A DNA stretch of 64,000 bases from Tessaracoccus lacteus (GTDB lineage: Bacteria > Actinomycetota > Actinomycetes > Propionibacteriales > Propionibacteriaceae): contig NZ_CP123967.1 in NCBI RefSeq assembly GCF_029917005.1, positions 2,666,001 through 2,730,000 of the forward strand. The letters are read 5' to 3'. The notes beneath the pieces were generated by a model that was not told the origin of the DNA, made no database searches, and worked only from the letters and a program-made list of their open reading frames with translations. This document shows positions 34,636-43,563 of the stretch, piece by piece. The position numbers and the translations under genes are program-made. How positions within the stretch are numbered: the first letter of the stretch is position 1; the number at the start of each line of letters is the position of its first letter.

Positions 34636-35833
34636 GGGACTGTACGTTTTCCGGTGTAACTCCGACGTAGGAGGTACCCGATGAGGATGCAGGTTGAACC
34701 GGTCGCTGAGGCGGTCGTGATGGAGGTCCAGGACGAGGTGACGGCGACGGGAACGGCCCCGCTGGTGGACAAGGATTTGGTGGCGCAGCTCGTGGGCGAC
34801 GCGCAGCGGCTGGGGCTGTCGGTGGAGGGCGAGGGCGGGCTGCTGGCGCAGCTGACCAAGCTGGTCCTGGAGTCGGCCCTGGAGGGCGAGATGACCGCGC
34901 ATCTGGGCTATGACAAGCATGAGCGGGTCGAGGGCAGCGAGAACGCCCGCAACGGGACCCGGTCGAAGACGGTGCTGACGAAGGCCGGCCCGGTCGAGAT
35001 CGCTGTGCCGAGGGATCGGGCCGGGTCGTTCGAGCCGGTCGTGGTGGCGAAGCGGCAACGGCGGCTGGGGGCGATCGAGGATGTGGTGTTGTCCCTGTCG
35101 GCTCGCGGGCTGACCCACGGCGACATCGCGGCGCATCTGGCCGACGTGTATGGCTCTGAGGTGTCGAAGACCACGATCTCGACGATCACCGACAAGGTCC
35201 TGGACTCGATGGGCGAGTGGCAGAACCGGCCGCTGGACCCGGTGTATCCGGTGCTGTTCATCGACGCGATCCATGTCAAAGTCCGTGACGGGCAGGTCGC
35301 GAACCGGCCGATCTACGTCGCGTTGGCGGTCACCGTCGACGGCCACCGCGACATCCTCGGGCTGTGGGCCGGTGACGCCGGCGAGGGCGCCAAGTACTGG
35401 CAGCAGGTGCTGACCGAGATCAAGAACCGCGGCGTGACGGACGTGTTGATGCTGGTGTGCGACGGGCTGGAAGGCTTGCCCGAGTCGGTCGGGAACGTGT
35501 GGCCGCAAACGATCGTGCGCTTGTGGGAGAACGCGTGGCCGGAGTTCGTCCCGTTCCTGCAGTTCGACAAGGAGATCCGCCGGATCGTGTGCACCACCAA
35601 CGCGATCGAGTCGGTCAACGCTCGGATCCGCAAAGCCGTCAAGGCCCGCGGGCACTTCCCCAACGAGCAGGCCGCGCTCAAGTGCGTCTACCTCGCTGTG
35701 ATGGCGCTGGACCCCACCGGCAAGGGACGAGCACGTTGGACGCAGCGCTGGAAGGGTGCCCTGAACGCGTTCGAGATCACCTTCGACGGTCGGCTCTCCG
35801 CCGGCCGCCGATATTGAGAGTCAAACAACCCAT
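34636..35833 (+). mobile_element. IS256-family relic, right end lost
   Basis: The left end reads GGGACTGTACGTTTTCCGGT at 34636, typical of IS256 termini. The transposase frame ends at 35817 and AGAGTCAAACAAC follows. Instead of the matching right inverted repeat the sequence then runs into a restriction-subunit tail from about 35830. The element was cut at its right end by recombination with, or deletion into, an hsdR gene. Confidence 0.75.
34681..35817 (+). pseudogene. IS256-family transposase with internal in-frame deletion
   Basis: The 378-aa frame has the family blocks LVLESALEGEMTAHLGYDKH, NGTRSKTVLTKAGPVEIAVP, VLFIDAIHVKVRDG (first Asp), LMLVCDGLEGLPE (second Asp), TTNAIESVNARIRKA (Glu) and ARGHFPNEQAALKCVYLAVM. 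Between VWPQTIV and RLWENAW about 60 residues usual in this family are missing, including the CxxH(L)-type block after the second Asp. The join lies at a short repeated IV. Full-length relatives have 400-430 residues. Activity is unlikely. TAGGAGG precedes the ATG. Confidence 0.8.
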
Positions 35834-36137
35834 CATCGCCAAACTCAACGAACGCTTCGGCGACACCTACGGCACCGACGTCGTCGCAGGCGCCATGTCC
35901 AACATCGTCGTCAACCTCGCCCACCACCAAGGGCTTGCGGAACAAGCCGTGGCCAACACCCCGCAGCAGTTCGCCGAATCGCCCACCCTCGGCAAGGTGT
36001 TCATGGACGTCCTCATGGACGTCCGCGAGCAGACCCCACTGCTGGTCGACGACATCTTCCACGACCCTGCGCTGCTGGCCGAGCTGTCCAAGGCCCTGCC
36101 CGCCATGCTCTACGAGCACTTCAGCGGAGCGAAGTAG
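35830..36137 (+). pseudogene. Type I restriction enzyme subunit R (HsdR), C-terminal fragment
   Basis: From the IS256 junction the frame reads PIIAKLNERFGDTYGTDVV, then AEQAVANTPQQFAESPTLGK, VFMDVLMDVREQTPLLVDDI and FHDPALLAELSKALPAMLYE. This matches the C-terminal domain of EcoR124-type HsdR, where LNERFG, the A-x-N-x(4)-F block and the final D-P-x-L/F-x(3)-L segment are conserved. The helicase, nuclease and specificity parts are gone, so only a ~100-residue remnant of a former type I system remains. The stop at 36135 is native. Confidence 0.65.
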
Positions 36138-36192
36138 CCGGAGGATTGCGGGCTCATCGCAATCGAGGTTGTGGCGGGTCTGGGTCCTCCGG
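36138..36192. terminator. Nested stem-loop after the hsdR remnant
   Basis: CCGGAGGA (36138-36145) pairs with TCCTCCGG (36185-36192). Inside it GATTGCG (36144-36150) pairs with CGCAATC (36158-36164) around a 7-nt loop. It directly follows the stop codon, as a terminator would, but lacks a T-run. Confidence 0.4.
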
Positions 36193-36295
36193 TCTCGAGT
36201 GGTGATCTCGCGACCTAGTTGGAGAGGTCGCGGATGCCGGGCGGAACGGCCGGACTTTGAACGGTTTTCGGGGGCGGAAACCCTTGTCCCGGTAT

Positions 36296-36311
36296 TCGTA
36301 CGGGTGTACGA
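36296..36311. promoter_or_regulatory. SOS (LexA)-like box upstream of the HNH gene
   Basis: TCGTAC-GGGT-GTACGA is a perfect 6+4+6 dyad, close to the actinobacterial LexA site TCGAAC-N4-GTTCGA, ending seven bases before the ATG at 36318. Mycobacterial DUF222 (13E12) genes are known LexA targets, so damage-induced expression is likely. Confidence 0.55.
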
Positions 36312-36317
36312 TTAGGT

Positions 36318-37523
36318 ATGGATTCGTTGAGGGACGCCGGAGCCGACGCGTGGGAGGTCGCCTCCCAGCGCGCGGGCGTCATCGCGGGTCAGGCCGCGCA
36401 ACTCAACGCCGATCTGGTGGGCCTGATGGTCGAGGTACTGGAGACCAACTGCTGGTCCGGTGGCGGGATCAGATCCCCTGAGCACTGGCTGCAGCTGATG
36501 ACGGCCGTCTCACCCGCGCATGCGGCCGACATCGTGGCCGTGGCACGCCGGAAGGGCGACTTCCCCGAGCTGGAGGCCCGCCTGGCGCGGGGGACCGTGA
36601 GCCTGGACCAGATGGTCGTCGTCGCCCGACATGTGCCGGCCGAGTATGCCGAATCGGTCACCGAGTTCGTGCAGGCAGCGACCGTGTCCCAGCTGCGCCG
36701 TGTGTTGCCGAAGTACCTGTTCGAGCCCGGCACCCCCGGACCGGTCGAGGATCCTCCCGACCCCGTGGCGCCGGTCGACGACGCACCCAGACTGCAGATG
36801 GGGCTGCGTGATGGCAGATTCGTGCTGCGGTTCGACGCGAACCCGTTGGACGGGGCGCTGGTGGAGCAGGCCATCCGTGAAGCCAAGGATGCCCTGTTCA
36901 CCGCCGGCGACCCCGACGCGACCCTGGCTGACGGGCTCGTCGAGTGCGCCTCCCGGAGCCTGCACCAGACCCGGCCGGCGTCCCGCCGTGAGCATTACCG
37001 GGTGCTGGTGCATCTGGATGCGGACGGGAACGGGTGGTTGAACAAGCGTGGCTCGTTGCCGTCGCGGCTAATGAAGAAGCTGACCTGCGACGGCACCCTG
37101 AAACCCGTGTGGACCCGGGATGCGAAGCCCGTCTCCGTCGGCCGGAGCATGCGGATCGTGCCCGAACGCACCCGCCGGTTGATCGAGGACCGTGACGGTG
37201 GCTGCCGGTTCCCGGGCTGCAACGTGACCGGATTCCTGGAGAATCACCACCTGTACCACTGGTCCAAGGGTGGCGCCACGGACATCGACACGCTGATCTC
37301 GTTGTGTCCCAGGCATCACCGGGAACACCACCAGGGAGAGTTCAGCATCGAGGGTGATCCCGGCACCCCGACCGGGCTGCGGTTCACCAACCGCCACGGA
37401 CTGCCCATCGAACGCGACATCCCCGATGAGATCCCCGCACCGGATCATCCGCCGCCCGAGAAGCAGCCGATCCGCGGCTGGATCATGGACACCACCTCCA
37501 TCAACTTCCGCCCCACCGGCTGA
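36318..37523 (+). CDS. DUF222 domain-containing HNH endonuclease (13E12-like)
   Basis: The 401-aa protein has an N-terminal helical DUF222 domain (residues ~20-260) and a C-terminal HNH nuclease domain (~285-350). The HNH domain reads DRDGGCRFPGCNVTGFLENH HLYHW...GGATDIDTLISLCPRHH REHH, with paired zinc-binding Cys and catalytic His. Such genes are multicopy in actinobacteria and behave as mobile or damage-induced nucleases of unclear role. The LexA-like dyad just upstream supports SOS control. It lies between a type I restriction remnant and another gene fragment, in a rearranged zone. Confidence 0.9.
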   Translation: MDSLRDAGADAWEVASQRAGVIAGQAAQLNADLVGLMVEVLETNCWSGGGIRSPEHWLQLMTAVSPAHAADIVAVARRKGDFPELEARLARGTVSLDQMVVVARHVPAEYAESVTEFVQAATVSQLRRVLPKYLFEPGTPGPVEDPPDPVAPVDDAPRLQMGLRDGRFVLRFDANPLDGALVEQAIREAKDALFTAGDPDATLADGLVECASRSLHQTRPASRREHYRVLVHLDADGNGWLNKRGSLPSRLMKKLTCDGTLKPVWTRDAKPVSVGRSMRIVPERTRRLIEDRDGGCRFPGCNVTGFLENHHLYHWSKGGATDIDTLISLCPRHHREHHQGEFSIEGDPGTPTGLRFTNRHGLPIERDIPDEIPAPDHPPPEKQPIRGWIMDTTSINFRPTG

Positions 37524-37566
37524 ACCACCGACGGCGACCTCTCCGATCCGCCTGATCCGCTCTCAT

Positions 37567-37794
37567 TCAGTCGGGCTGAGCCCGGCGGCGGGCTCGGCGA
37601 CGCCCGGCGTCGGTCGGCTCGCCGAGGCTCAGCATGAGGCGGTTGGCCCAGCTGACGAAGGCCCCGGAGTTGACTAGGTCGACGATCGCGAGGTCGTCGA
37701 GACCCACATCCCGCAGCCGCGCGACGTGACCGGCGTCGAAGCGCACGGGGGTGGCGGTGAGTGCGGCGTGAAATGTCTCGACATCGAAAGAAAT
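37567..37794 (-). pseudogene. Carboxymuconolactone decarboxylase-family C-terminal fragment
   Basis: The minus strand is open from ~37794 without a start codon and reads TISFDVETFHAALTATPVRF, DAGHVARLRDVGLDDLAIVD and SGAFVSWANRLMLSLGEP, then a stop at 37567. This is the end of an alkylhydroperoxidase/CMD-family protein (family pattern LR..GL.D..I.D, F.WANRLMLSLGEP). The N-terminal ~100 residues with the Cys-x2-Cys centre are absent, and a stop lies just upstream. It is a relic lying between the HNH gene and the ileS leader. No other gene is visible in 37524-37880. Confidence 0.65.
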
Positions 37795-37889
37795 GGTCTG
37801 TCACAGGGGAATAGACGGCGGCGGGCGGGCGTTGGGATCCGCGTCGCAGGGTTTGGGCGACGCGCCCACCACGGCGCATAATGGAGCCC

Positions 37890-38060
37890 GATCGCAAGGC
37901 GTTGATGAGGCCATCACCTCGGAGCTGCCGGAAGAACGGCGGAGAGATCCGCTCACTAGACCCGGCCGCGGCGGCATTGAGAGGGGCGCACCTGATGCGC
38001 CCAAGGAGGGTGGTACCGCGGGCCCCGGCTCGTCCCTTCGGACGACGTCTGGACGAAGGA
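37890..38060 (+). promoter_or_regulatory. T-box riboswitch (Ile), ultrashort stem I, translational type
   Basis: The T-box core AAGGAGGGTGGTACCGCG lies at 38003-38020. Upstream a short hairpin GAGG-CCATCA-CCTC (37907-37920) presents ATC (37913-37915) in its loop as the isoleucine specifier, the ultrashort stem I arrangement of actinobacterial ileS leaders. Downstream a perfect hairpin TCGTCC/GGACGA (38030-38045) and a second partial pairing flank AAGGA (38056-38060), the Shine-Dalgarno site of ileS. Uncharged tRNA-Ile should free this site. No U-tract follows, so control is at translation rather than termination. Confidence 0.9.
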
Positions 38061-38067
38061 ACCTTGG

Positions 38068-41000
38068 ATGACCACCTACCGAGCCGTACCCGCGCAGGTC
38101 GACTTCCCTGCCCTTGAGCACGACATCCTGAAGCTGTGGGCAGCGAACGACACGTTCGAGAAGTCCCTGGCGCAGACCGCGGGCGGCGAGCCGTGGACGT
38201 TCTACGAGGGCCCGCCCACCGCCAACGGCATGCCCGGCACGCACCACATCGAGGCGCGCGTGTTCAAGGACCTGTTCCCCCGCTACAAGACGATGCGCGG
38301 CATGCACGTCGAGCGGAAGGCCGGCTGGGACTGCCACGGCCTGCCCGTCGAGCTCGCCGTCGAGAAGGAGCTCGGCTTCTCCGGCAAGCCCGACATCGAG
38401 GCCTACGGCATCGAGGCGTTCAACGAGAAGTGCCGCGAGTCCGTGCTGCGCCACGTCGGCGCGTTCAGCGACCTGACCGAGCGCATGGGCTACTGGGTCA
38501 ACATGGACGAGGCCTACGTCACCATGAGCACGCAGTACGTCGAGTCGCTGTGGTGGGCGCTCAAGCAGATCCACTCCAAGGGCCTGCTCGAGGAGGACTA
38601 CCGCGTCGCCCCGTACTGCCCCCGCTGCGGCACCGCGCTGTCGGACCACGAGCTGGCGCAGGGCTACGAGGACGTCGTCGACCCGTCGATCTTCGTGCGC
38701 TTCCCGCTCACGTCCGGCCCGCACGCCGGGACCACCGACCTGCTGGTGTGGACCACCACGCCGTGGACGCTGGTGTCGAACACAGCCGTCGCGGTGCACC
38801 CCGAGGTGACGTACCGCGTCGCGACGCACCCCGACCAGAAGCCCGTCGTGATCGCCGAGCCGCTGGCCGCGAAGGTGCTGGGCGACGAGTGGACGCTCAC
38901 CGAGACGTTCACGGGTGCAGAGATGGAGCGCTGGAACTACCAGCGTCCGCTCGACCTGGTCGAGTTCCCCGCGCCGGCGCACTTCGTCGTGCTCGCCGAC
39001 TACGTCACCACCGAGGACGGCACGGGCCTGGTCCACCAGGCGCCGGCCTTCGGCGAGGACGACATGCAGGTGTGCCGCGCCTACGGGCTGCCGTTCGTGA
39101 ACCCGGTCCGCCCCGACGGCACGTTCGAGCCCGAGCTGGATCTCGTCGGCTGCGCGTTCTTCAAGGACGCCGACCCGATCATCGTCGAGGACCTCAAGGA
39201 GCGCGGAGTCCTGTTCCGCAAGCTCGACTACGAACACTCCTACCCGCACTGCTGGCGCTGTCACACCGCGCTGCTCTACTACGCGATGCCGTCGTGGTAC
39301 ATCCGCACGACCAAGGTCAAGGACAAGCTGATCGCGGAGAACCAGGACACCGCCTGGCACCCCGACTCGATCAAGAACGGCCGCTACGGCGACTGGCTGA
39401 ACAACAACATCGACTGGGCGCTGTCGCGGACCCGCTACTGGGGCACGCCGCTGCCGATCTGGCGATGCGAGGACGACCACCAGGTGTGCGTCGGCTCCCG
39501 CGCGGAGCTGGGTGAGCTGGCCGGGCGCGACCTGAGCGACCTGGACCCGCACCGCCCGTTCGTCGACGACGTCACCTTCGCGTGCCCGACGTGCGGCAAG
39601 GAGTCGCACCGCGTGCCCGAGGTCATCGACGCGTGGTTCGACTCCGGCTCGATGCCGTTCGCGCAGTGGGGCTACCCGCACGTCGAGGGCTCGAAGGAGC
39701 AGTTCGCCAAGCGCCACCCGGCCGACTTCATCTGCGAGGCCATCGACCAGACCCGCGGCTGGTTCTATTCGCTGATGGCCGTCGGCACGCTGGTGTTCGA
39801 CGAGTCCAGCTACCGCAACGTCGTGTGCCTCGGCCACATCCTCGCCGACGACGGCCGCAAGATGAGCAAGCACCTCGGCAACGTGCTGGAGCCCATCCCG
39901 CTGATGGACCAGCACGGCGCGGACGCGGTGCGCTGGTTCATGGCGTGCTCCGGCTCGCCGTGGTCCGCCCGCCGCGTCGGCCACCAGGCCATCGGCGAGA
40001 CGGTTCGCAAGGTGCTGCTGACGTACTGGAACACCGTCGCCTTCCAGTCGCTGTACGCGCGTGCCGCGAACTGGGAGCCCACCGGAACCGCCCCGGCGGT
40101 CTCCGAGCGGCACGTGCTCGACCAGTGGCTCGTCTCCGCGACGCAGCAGCTGATCCTCGACACCACCGAGTCGCTGGAGAAGTTCGACACGCAGCGCTAC
40201 GGGCAGGCCCTCGCCGGCTTCGTCGACGCGCTCAGCAACTGGTACGTGCGCCGGTCGCGCCGCCGCTTCTGGACAGGCGAGGAGGGCGCGCTGTGGACGC
40301 TGCACGAGACGCTCGACGTCGTCACGCGCCTGCTGGCCCCGATCATGCCGTTCGTCACCGAGCGCGTGTGGCAGGACCTGTTCGCCGTTACCGCTCCGGA
40401 GGGCCCGCAGTCGGTACACCTGGCCTCGTGGCCGGTCCCCGACGAGTCGCTGATTATCCCCGAGCTCAGCGAGGCGATGGAGCTGACCCGCCGCACCGTC
40501 GAACTGGGTCGCGCGGCGCGCGCCGAGTCGAAGGTGAAGATCCGCCAGGCGCTCAGCCGGATGCTGATCCCGTCGGCGATCTTCGAGAAGCTCTCCCCCG
40601 AGCTGCAGGGCGAGATCCGGTCGGAGCTGAACGTCGAGTCGGTGGAGTCGTTCACCTCGGCGGGCGACGTCGTCGATTTCCTCGCGAAGGGCAACTTCCG
40701 CAACCTGGGCAAGCGGTTCGCGAAGAGGACGCCGCTGGTCGCGAAGGCGATCGGCGAGCTCGATGCGCGCTGGCTCGCCGGGCAGCTGCGCGACCTCGGC
40801 CACGCGGTGTTCAGCTTCGAGGGCGAGGACATCGACCTGACCCCCGACGACGTCATCGTCACCGAGCGGCCGCGCGAGGGCTGGTCCGTGGTCAACGAGC
40901 AGGGCGAGACCGTCGCGCTCGACCTCGAGCTGACGCCCGCGCTGATCCAGTCGGGCCTGGCCCGCGAGGTCATCCGCTTCGTGCAGGACGCGCGCAAGCA

Positions 41001-41193
41001 CGCCGGCCTGGACGTCTCGGACCGCATCACGCTGGTGATCGAGGCCGACGGGCCGATCGGCGAGGCCGTCGACGTGCACTCGGCGCTGATCGCCGGCGAG
41101 GTGCTCGCCACGTCGCTGACGCACGGCCCCGTCGCCGAGCCGACCGCGACGGACGACGAGCTCGGCCTGAGGGTCTCGGTGGTGAAGGCATGA
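38068..41193 (+). CDS. ileS: Isoleucyl-tRNA synthetase (eukaryote-like, type 2)
   Basis: The 1041-aa class I synthetase has the HIGH-type motif in PPTANGMPGTHH (~residue 55) and the KMSKS motif in DGRKMSKHLGN (~600). An editing (CP1) domain with TTPWTLVSNTAVAVHP lies between them, followed by an anticodon-binding helical region and a long C-terminal domain. Length and GTHH form match the Mycobacterium tuberculosis enzyme, which is eukaryote-like and resistant to mupirocin. Translation is controlled by the T-box just upstream. The end overlaps a tiny ORF (ATGA) that links to mtnN. Confidence 0.97.
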   Translation: MTTYRAVPAQVDFPALEHDILKLWAANDTFEKSLAQTAGGEPWTFYEGPPTANGMPGTHHIEARVFKDLFPRYKTMRGMHVERKAGWDCHGLPVELAVEKELGFSGKPDIEAYGIEAFNEKCRESVLRHVGAFSDLTERMGYWVNMDEAYVTMSTQYVESLWWALKQIHSKGLLEEDYRVAPYCPRCGTALSDHELAQGYEDVVDPSIFVRFPLTSGPHAGTTDLLVWTTTPWTLVSNTAVAVHPEVTYRVATHPDQKPVVIAEPLAAKVLGDEWTLTETFTGAEMERWNYQRPLDLVEFPAPAHFVVLADYVTTEDGTGLVHQAPAFGEDDMQVCRAYGLPFVNPVRPDGTFEPELDLVGCAFFKDADPIIVEDLKERGVLFRKLDYEHSYPHCWRCHTALLYYAMPSWYIRTTKVKDKLIAENQDTAWHPDSIKNGRYGDWLNNNIDWALSRTRYWGTPLPIWRCEDDHQVCVGSRAELGELAGRDLSDLDPHRPFVDDVTFACPTCGKESHRVPEVIDAWFDSGSMPFAQWGYPHVEGSKEQFAKRHPADFICEAIDQTRGWFYSLMAVGTLVFDESSYRNVVCLGHILADDGRKMSKHLGNVLEPIPLMDQHGADAVRWFMACSGSPWSARRVGHQAIGETVRKVLLTYWNTVAFQSLYARAANWEPTGTAPAVSERHVLDQWLVSATQQLILDTTESLEKFDTQRYGQALAGFVDALSNWYVRRSRRRFWTGEEGALWTLHETLDVVTRLLAPIMPFVTERVWQDLFAVTAPEGPQSVHLASWPVPDESLIIPELSEAMELTRRTVELGRAARAESKVKIRQALSRMLIPSAIFEKLSPELQGEIRSELNVESVESFTSAGDVVDFLAKGNFRNLGKRFAKRTPLVAKAIGELDARWLAGQLRDLGHAVFSFEGEDIDLTPDDVIVTERPREGWSVVNEQGETVALDLELTPALIQSGLAREVIRFVQDARKHAGLDVSDRITLVIEADGPIGEAVDVHSALIAGEVLATSLTHGPVAEPTATDDELGLRVSVVKA

Positions 41194-41273
41194 GGATCTC
41201 CATCGCGGCGCCCCCGACGCCGGCCTCGACGGACGACCGGCCCACCCCGACGACCACACTGGAGCAGCCATGA
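41190..41273 (+). CDS. 27-codon ORF bridging ileS and mtnN
   Basis: It starts at an ATG overlapping the ileS stop (ATGA) and ends with a TGA overlapping the mtnN start (ATGA). It encodes MRISIAAPPTPASTDDRPTP and seven more residues. The first residues resemble the start of MtnN (MRIAIIAAL). It may simply pass ribosomes from one gene to the next. A functional peptide is not indicated. Confidence 0.35.
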   Translation: MRISIAAPPTPASTDDRPTPTTTLEQP

Positions 41274-42010
41274 GAATCGCAATTATCGCCGCCCTGGCCG
41301 AAGAGCTGTCCGCCATCCTCGATGCCGCTCGCCTCGAGGGCCCCGTGCTGACGGCTCAGCTGGTCGGGGTCGAGGTGCACCACGGCACGCTCGCCGGCCG
41401 CGAGGTCCTGATCGCACAGTCCGGCGTCGGGAAGGTCGCCGCGGCGGCCACAGCCGCCGTGCTGTGCGAGCGAGCCGACGCCGTCGTGATGGTGGGCACT
41501 GCCGGCGCCCTCGGCGAGGGCGTCAAGCCCGGCGACGTGGTCGTGGCCACGGAGCTACTGCAGCACGACTTCGACGCCCGGCCCGTCTGGGACCGGTGGG
41601 TCACCCCGTCGATCGGCCTGTCTCGGGTGCCCGCCGACCAACTGCTGACGGCTGCGCTCGCCGCGTCCGCGTCGAAGGTGTGCGCCGTCCACCGGCCCGA
41701 CCTCGCCGAGCTGGGGCTCCCCACACCGTCGGTCCACCGTGGGCTGATCGTGTCGGGCGACCTGTTCATCACGTCGGAGGCCGTGTCGTCGACGCTCAAG
41801 GCCGACCTGCCCGACGCGCTGGCCGTCGAGATGGAGGGCGCGGCGGTCGCGCAGATCTGCCACCAGGCGGGGGTTCCGTTCGCCGTCGCCCGGACGATCT
41901 CGGACGGGGCCGACGACCGGACGTCGCTGGACTTCCCGACGTTCCTGCAAGCGGTCGCGGCCCCCTACGCCCACGACCTCGTCGTCGGCACGCTGGAGCT
42001 CCTCGACTGA
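41270..42010 (+). CDS. mtnN: 5'-methylthioadenosine/S-adenosylhomocysteine nucleosidase
   Basis: This 246-aa enzyme removes adenine from MTA and SAH in methionine salvage and activated-methyl recycling. Family blocks are IAALAEEL (with the catalytic Glu), SGVGKVAAA, VMVGTAGALGEGVKPGDVVV, SGDLFI, VEMEGAAVAQIC (base- and ribose-binding Glu) and RTISDGAD with the catalytic Asp. It has normal length apart from a ~20-residue insert near residue 130 (HRPDLAELGLPT). GAGCAG precedes the ATG. It is translationally linked to ileS through the 27-codon ORF. Confidence 0.92.
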   Translation: MRIAIIAALAEELSAILDAARLEGPVLTAQLVGVEVHHGTLAGREVLIAQSGVGKVAAAATAAVLCERADAVVMVGTAGALGEGVKPGDVVVATELLQHDFDARPVWDRWVTPSIGLSRVPADQLLTAALAASASKVCAVHRPDLAELGLPTPSVHRGLIVSGDLFITSEAVSSTLKADLPDALAVEMEGAAVAQICHQAGVPFAVARTISDGADDRTSLDFPTFLQAVAAPYAHDLVVGTLELLD

Positions 42011-42024
42011 CCGTCGAGTCAGCC

Positions 42025-42366
42025 CCGGATCGCTGAGCCGCCCGGTTCGCTGAGCCGCCCGGTTCGCTGAGCCGCCCGGTTCGCTGAGCCGCCCGATTCG
42101 CTGAGCCGCCCGATTCGCTGAGCCGCCCGGTTCGCTGAGCCTGTCGAAGCGCCCTGAGCGCAGCGAAGGGACCCACCTGACCAACCCGGTTCGCTGACCA
42201 GACCCCAGTTCGCTGACCCGACCCAGGTCGGCTGAGCCAACCCCGGTTCGCTGAGCCTGTCGAAGCGCCCTGAGCGCAGCGAAGGGACCCACCGAACCAC
42301 CCCGGTCGGCTGATCCGACCCCGGTTCGCTGAACCTGTCGAAGCGCCCTGAGCGCAGCGAAGGGAC
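42025..42366. repeat. REP-like repeat cluster with six 17-bp tandem units
   Basis: Six copies of a 17-bp unit (GGTTCGCTGAGCCGCCC and variants) lead into three copies of the longer GGTTCGCTGAGCCTGTCGAA/GCGCCCTGAGCGCAGCGAAG repeat, separated by short CCCACC spacers. It fills the gap between the convergent mtnN and Gfo/Idh genes, so a transcription-end or chromatin role is possible. It is the same family that IS110 has entered at 13.6 kb. Confidence 0.9.
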
Positions 42367-42446
42367 CACCTCCCACGCGCCGACACGCCGCACGAGAACA
42401 GGCATCCGACGACGAGCGACCCGACGCGCGCGACGCGGCCGACGGG

Positions 42447-43442
42447 TCAGCTCAGTTCGACGTGCGCCTCATGGTGGTAGATGCCCGACTGCCGCAGGCA
42501 GGTCTCCAGCACGCGCATTACCTCGAGTGTGTCCTGCAGCGGCATGGTGGTCGACTCGGTGAGGCCCTCGTCGATGCAGGCTGTCACCTCGGCGATCTCG
42601 TGGCTGTAGCCACGCCCCATCGGGCGGGCCTCGATGATCCGCGGCAACACCCCGGCGCGGTGGATGGAGATCTTCGTCGGATGGTGGAACCGGGGTTCCA
42701 CCTCGATCCATCCCTTCGTCCCGATGATCGACATCCTCCCGGGGCCGGGACCGTCGAAACCGCAGGTCAGCGACGAGAGGCCTCCCGCGCTGTGCGTCAG
42801 ATTGATGCTGGCGGCCTTCTCGACGCCCGTGCCGTAGAGGCGGGTCATGCAGTCGATCGCCTTCACGTCGCCGAGGAAGGCCTGCGCGAAGTTCACGACG
42901 TAGACCCCGAGGTCGAGGATCGCGCCGCCGCCGAGGTCCTTCTCGAAGAGTCGATGGCCGGGCTCGAAGTCGCGCTGGGCGTAGAGGTCGCCCTGCACGG
43001 CGATCACGTCCCCGATCCTCCCCCAGGCGACGACCTCTCGGGCCGCCGCGACGACAGGCTGGAACCTCGTCCACATGGCTTCCATGCAGAACACGCCACT
43101 CGCCCTCGCTGCGTCGACGACCGCCTTCGCCCCCGCCTGCGTGGCGGTGAAGGCCTTCTCGACGAGGACGGCCTTGCCGCATCCGATGGCCGCCAGCGCG
43201 ATGTCGCGGTGCATCGGATGCGGTGTGGCGATGTAGACGACGTCGATGTCGGGCGCCTCGAGTAGACCTTCGTAGCTGCCGTAGGCCCTCGGCACCGCGA
43301 ACTGCGCCGCGAACCGGTCGGCCTTGTCCTGCGTGCGCGACGCGACGGCCGCAAGTTCGGCCTCGGGCACGAACTGGAAGTCACCGGCCACCGCATTCGC
43401 GATCTCACCGGTCCCAACGATTCCCCAGCGCACGGTGCTCAT
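42447..43442 (-). CDS. Gfo/Idh/MocA-family NAD(P)-dependent oxidoreductase
   Basis: The 331-aa protein has an N-terminal Rossmann fold (WGIVGTGEIANAVAGDF) followed by PDIDVVYIATPHPMHRD, and the catalytic-region motif VLVEKAFTATQAGAKAVV, the EKP-type loop with Ala for Pro. The C-terminal alpha/beta domain has FEKDLGGGAILDLGVYVVNF. Members oxidize or reduce sugars, inositols or dihydrodiols, resembling DHDH-type members here. No sugar-pathway genes are adjacent, so the substrate is unknown. Confidence 0.88.
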   Translation of the reverse strand: MSTVRWGIVGTGEIANAVAGDFQFVPEAELAAVASRTQDKADRFAAQFAVPRAYGSYEGLLEAPDIDVVYIATPHPMHRDIALAAIGCGKAVLVEKAFTATQAGAKAVVDAARASGVFCMEAMWTRFQPVVAAAREVVAWGRIGDVIAVQGDLYAQRDFEPGHRLFEKDLGGGAILDLGVYVVNFAQAFLGDVKAIDCMTRLYGTGVEKAASINLTHSAGGLSSLTCGFDGPGPGRMSIIGTKGWIEVEPRFHHPTKISIHRAGVLPRIIEARPMGRGYSHEIAEVTACIDEGLTESTTMPLQDTLEVMRVLETCLRQSGIYHHEAHVELS

Positions 43443-43563
43443 AGCCCGAGCCTATCCGGCCCACTCCACCTTTGACCCGGGTTTGGTCCAGACATCGCGA
43501 AGCGTCCCAGCCTCCTTACCCCTACTGCTGCGGCACTGCTGCGGGGCTAGCCGCCCAGCCCCA

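Noticed and set aside
37801..41316. 1171-aa open frame on the minus strand
   Set aside because: It is antisense to ileS across its whole length. Its residue composition mirrors the codon bias of ileS.
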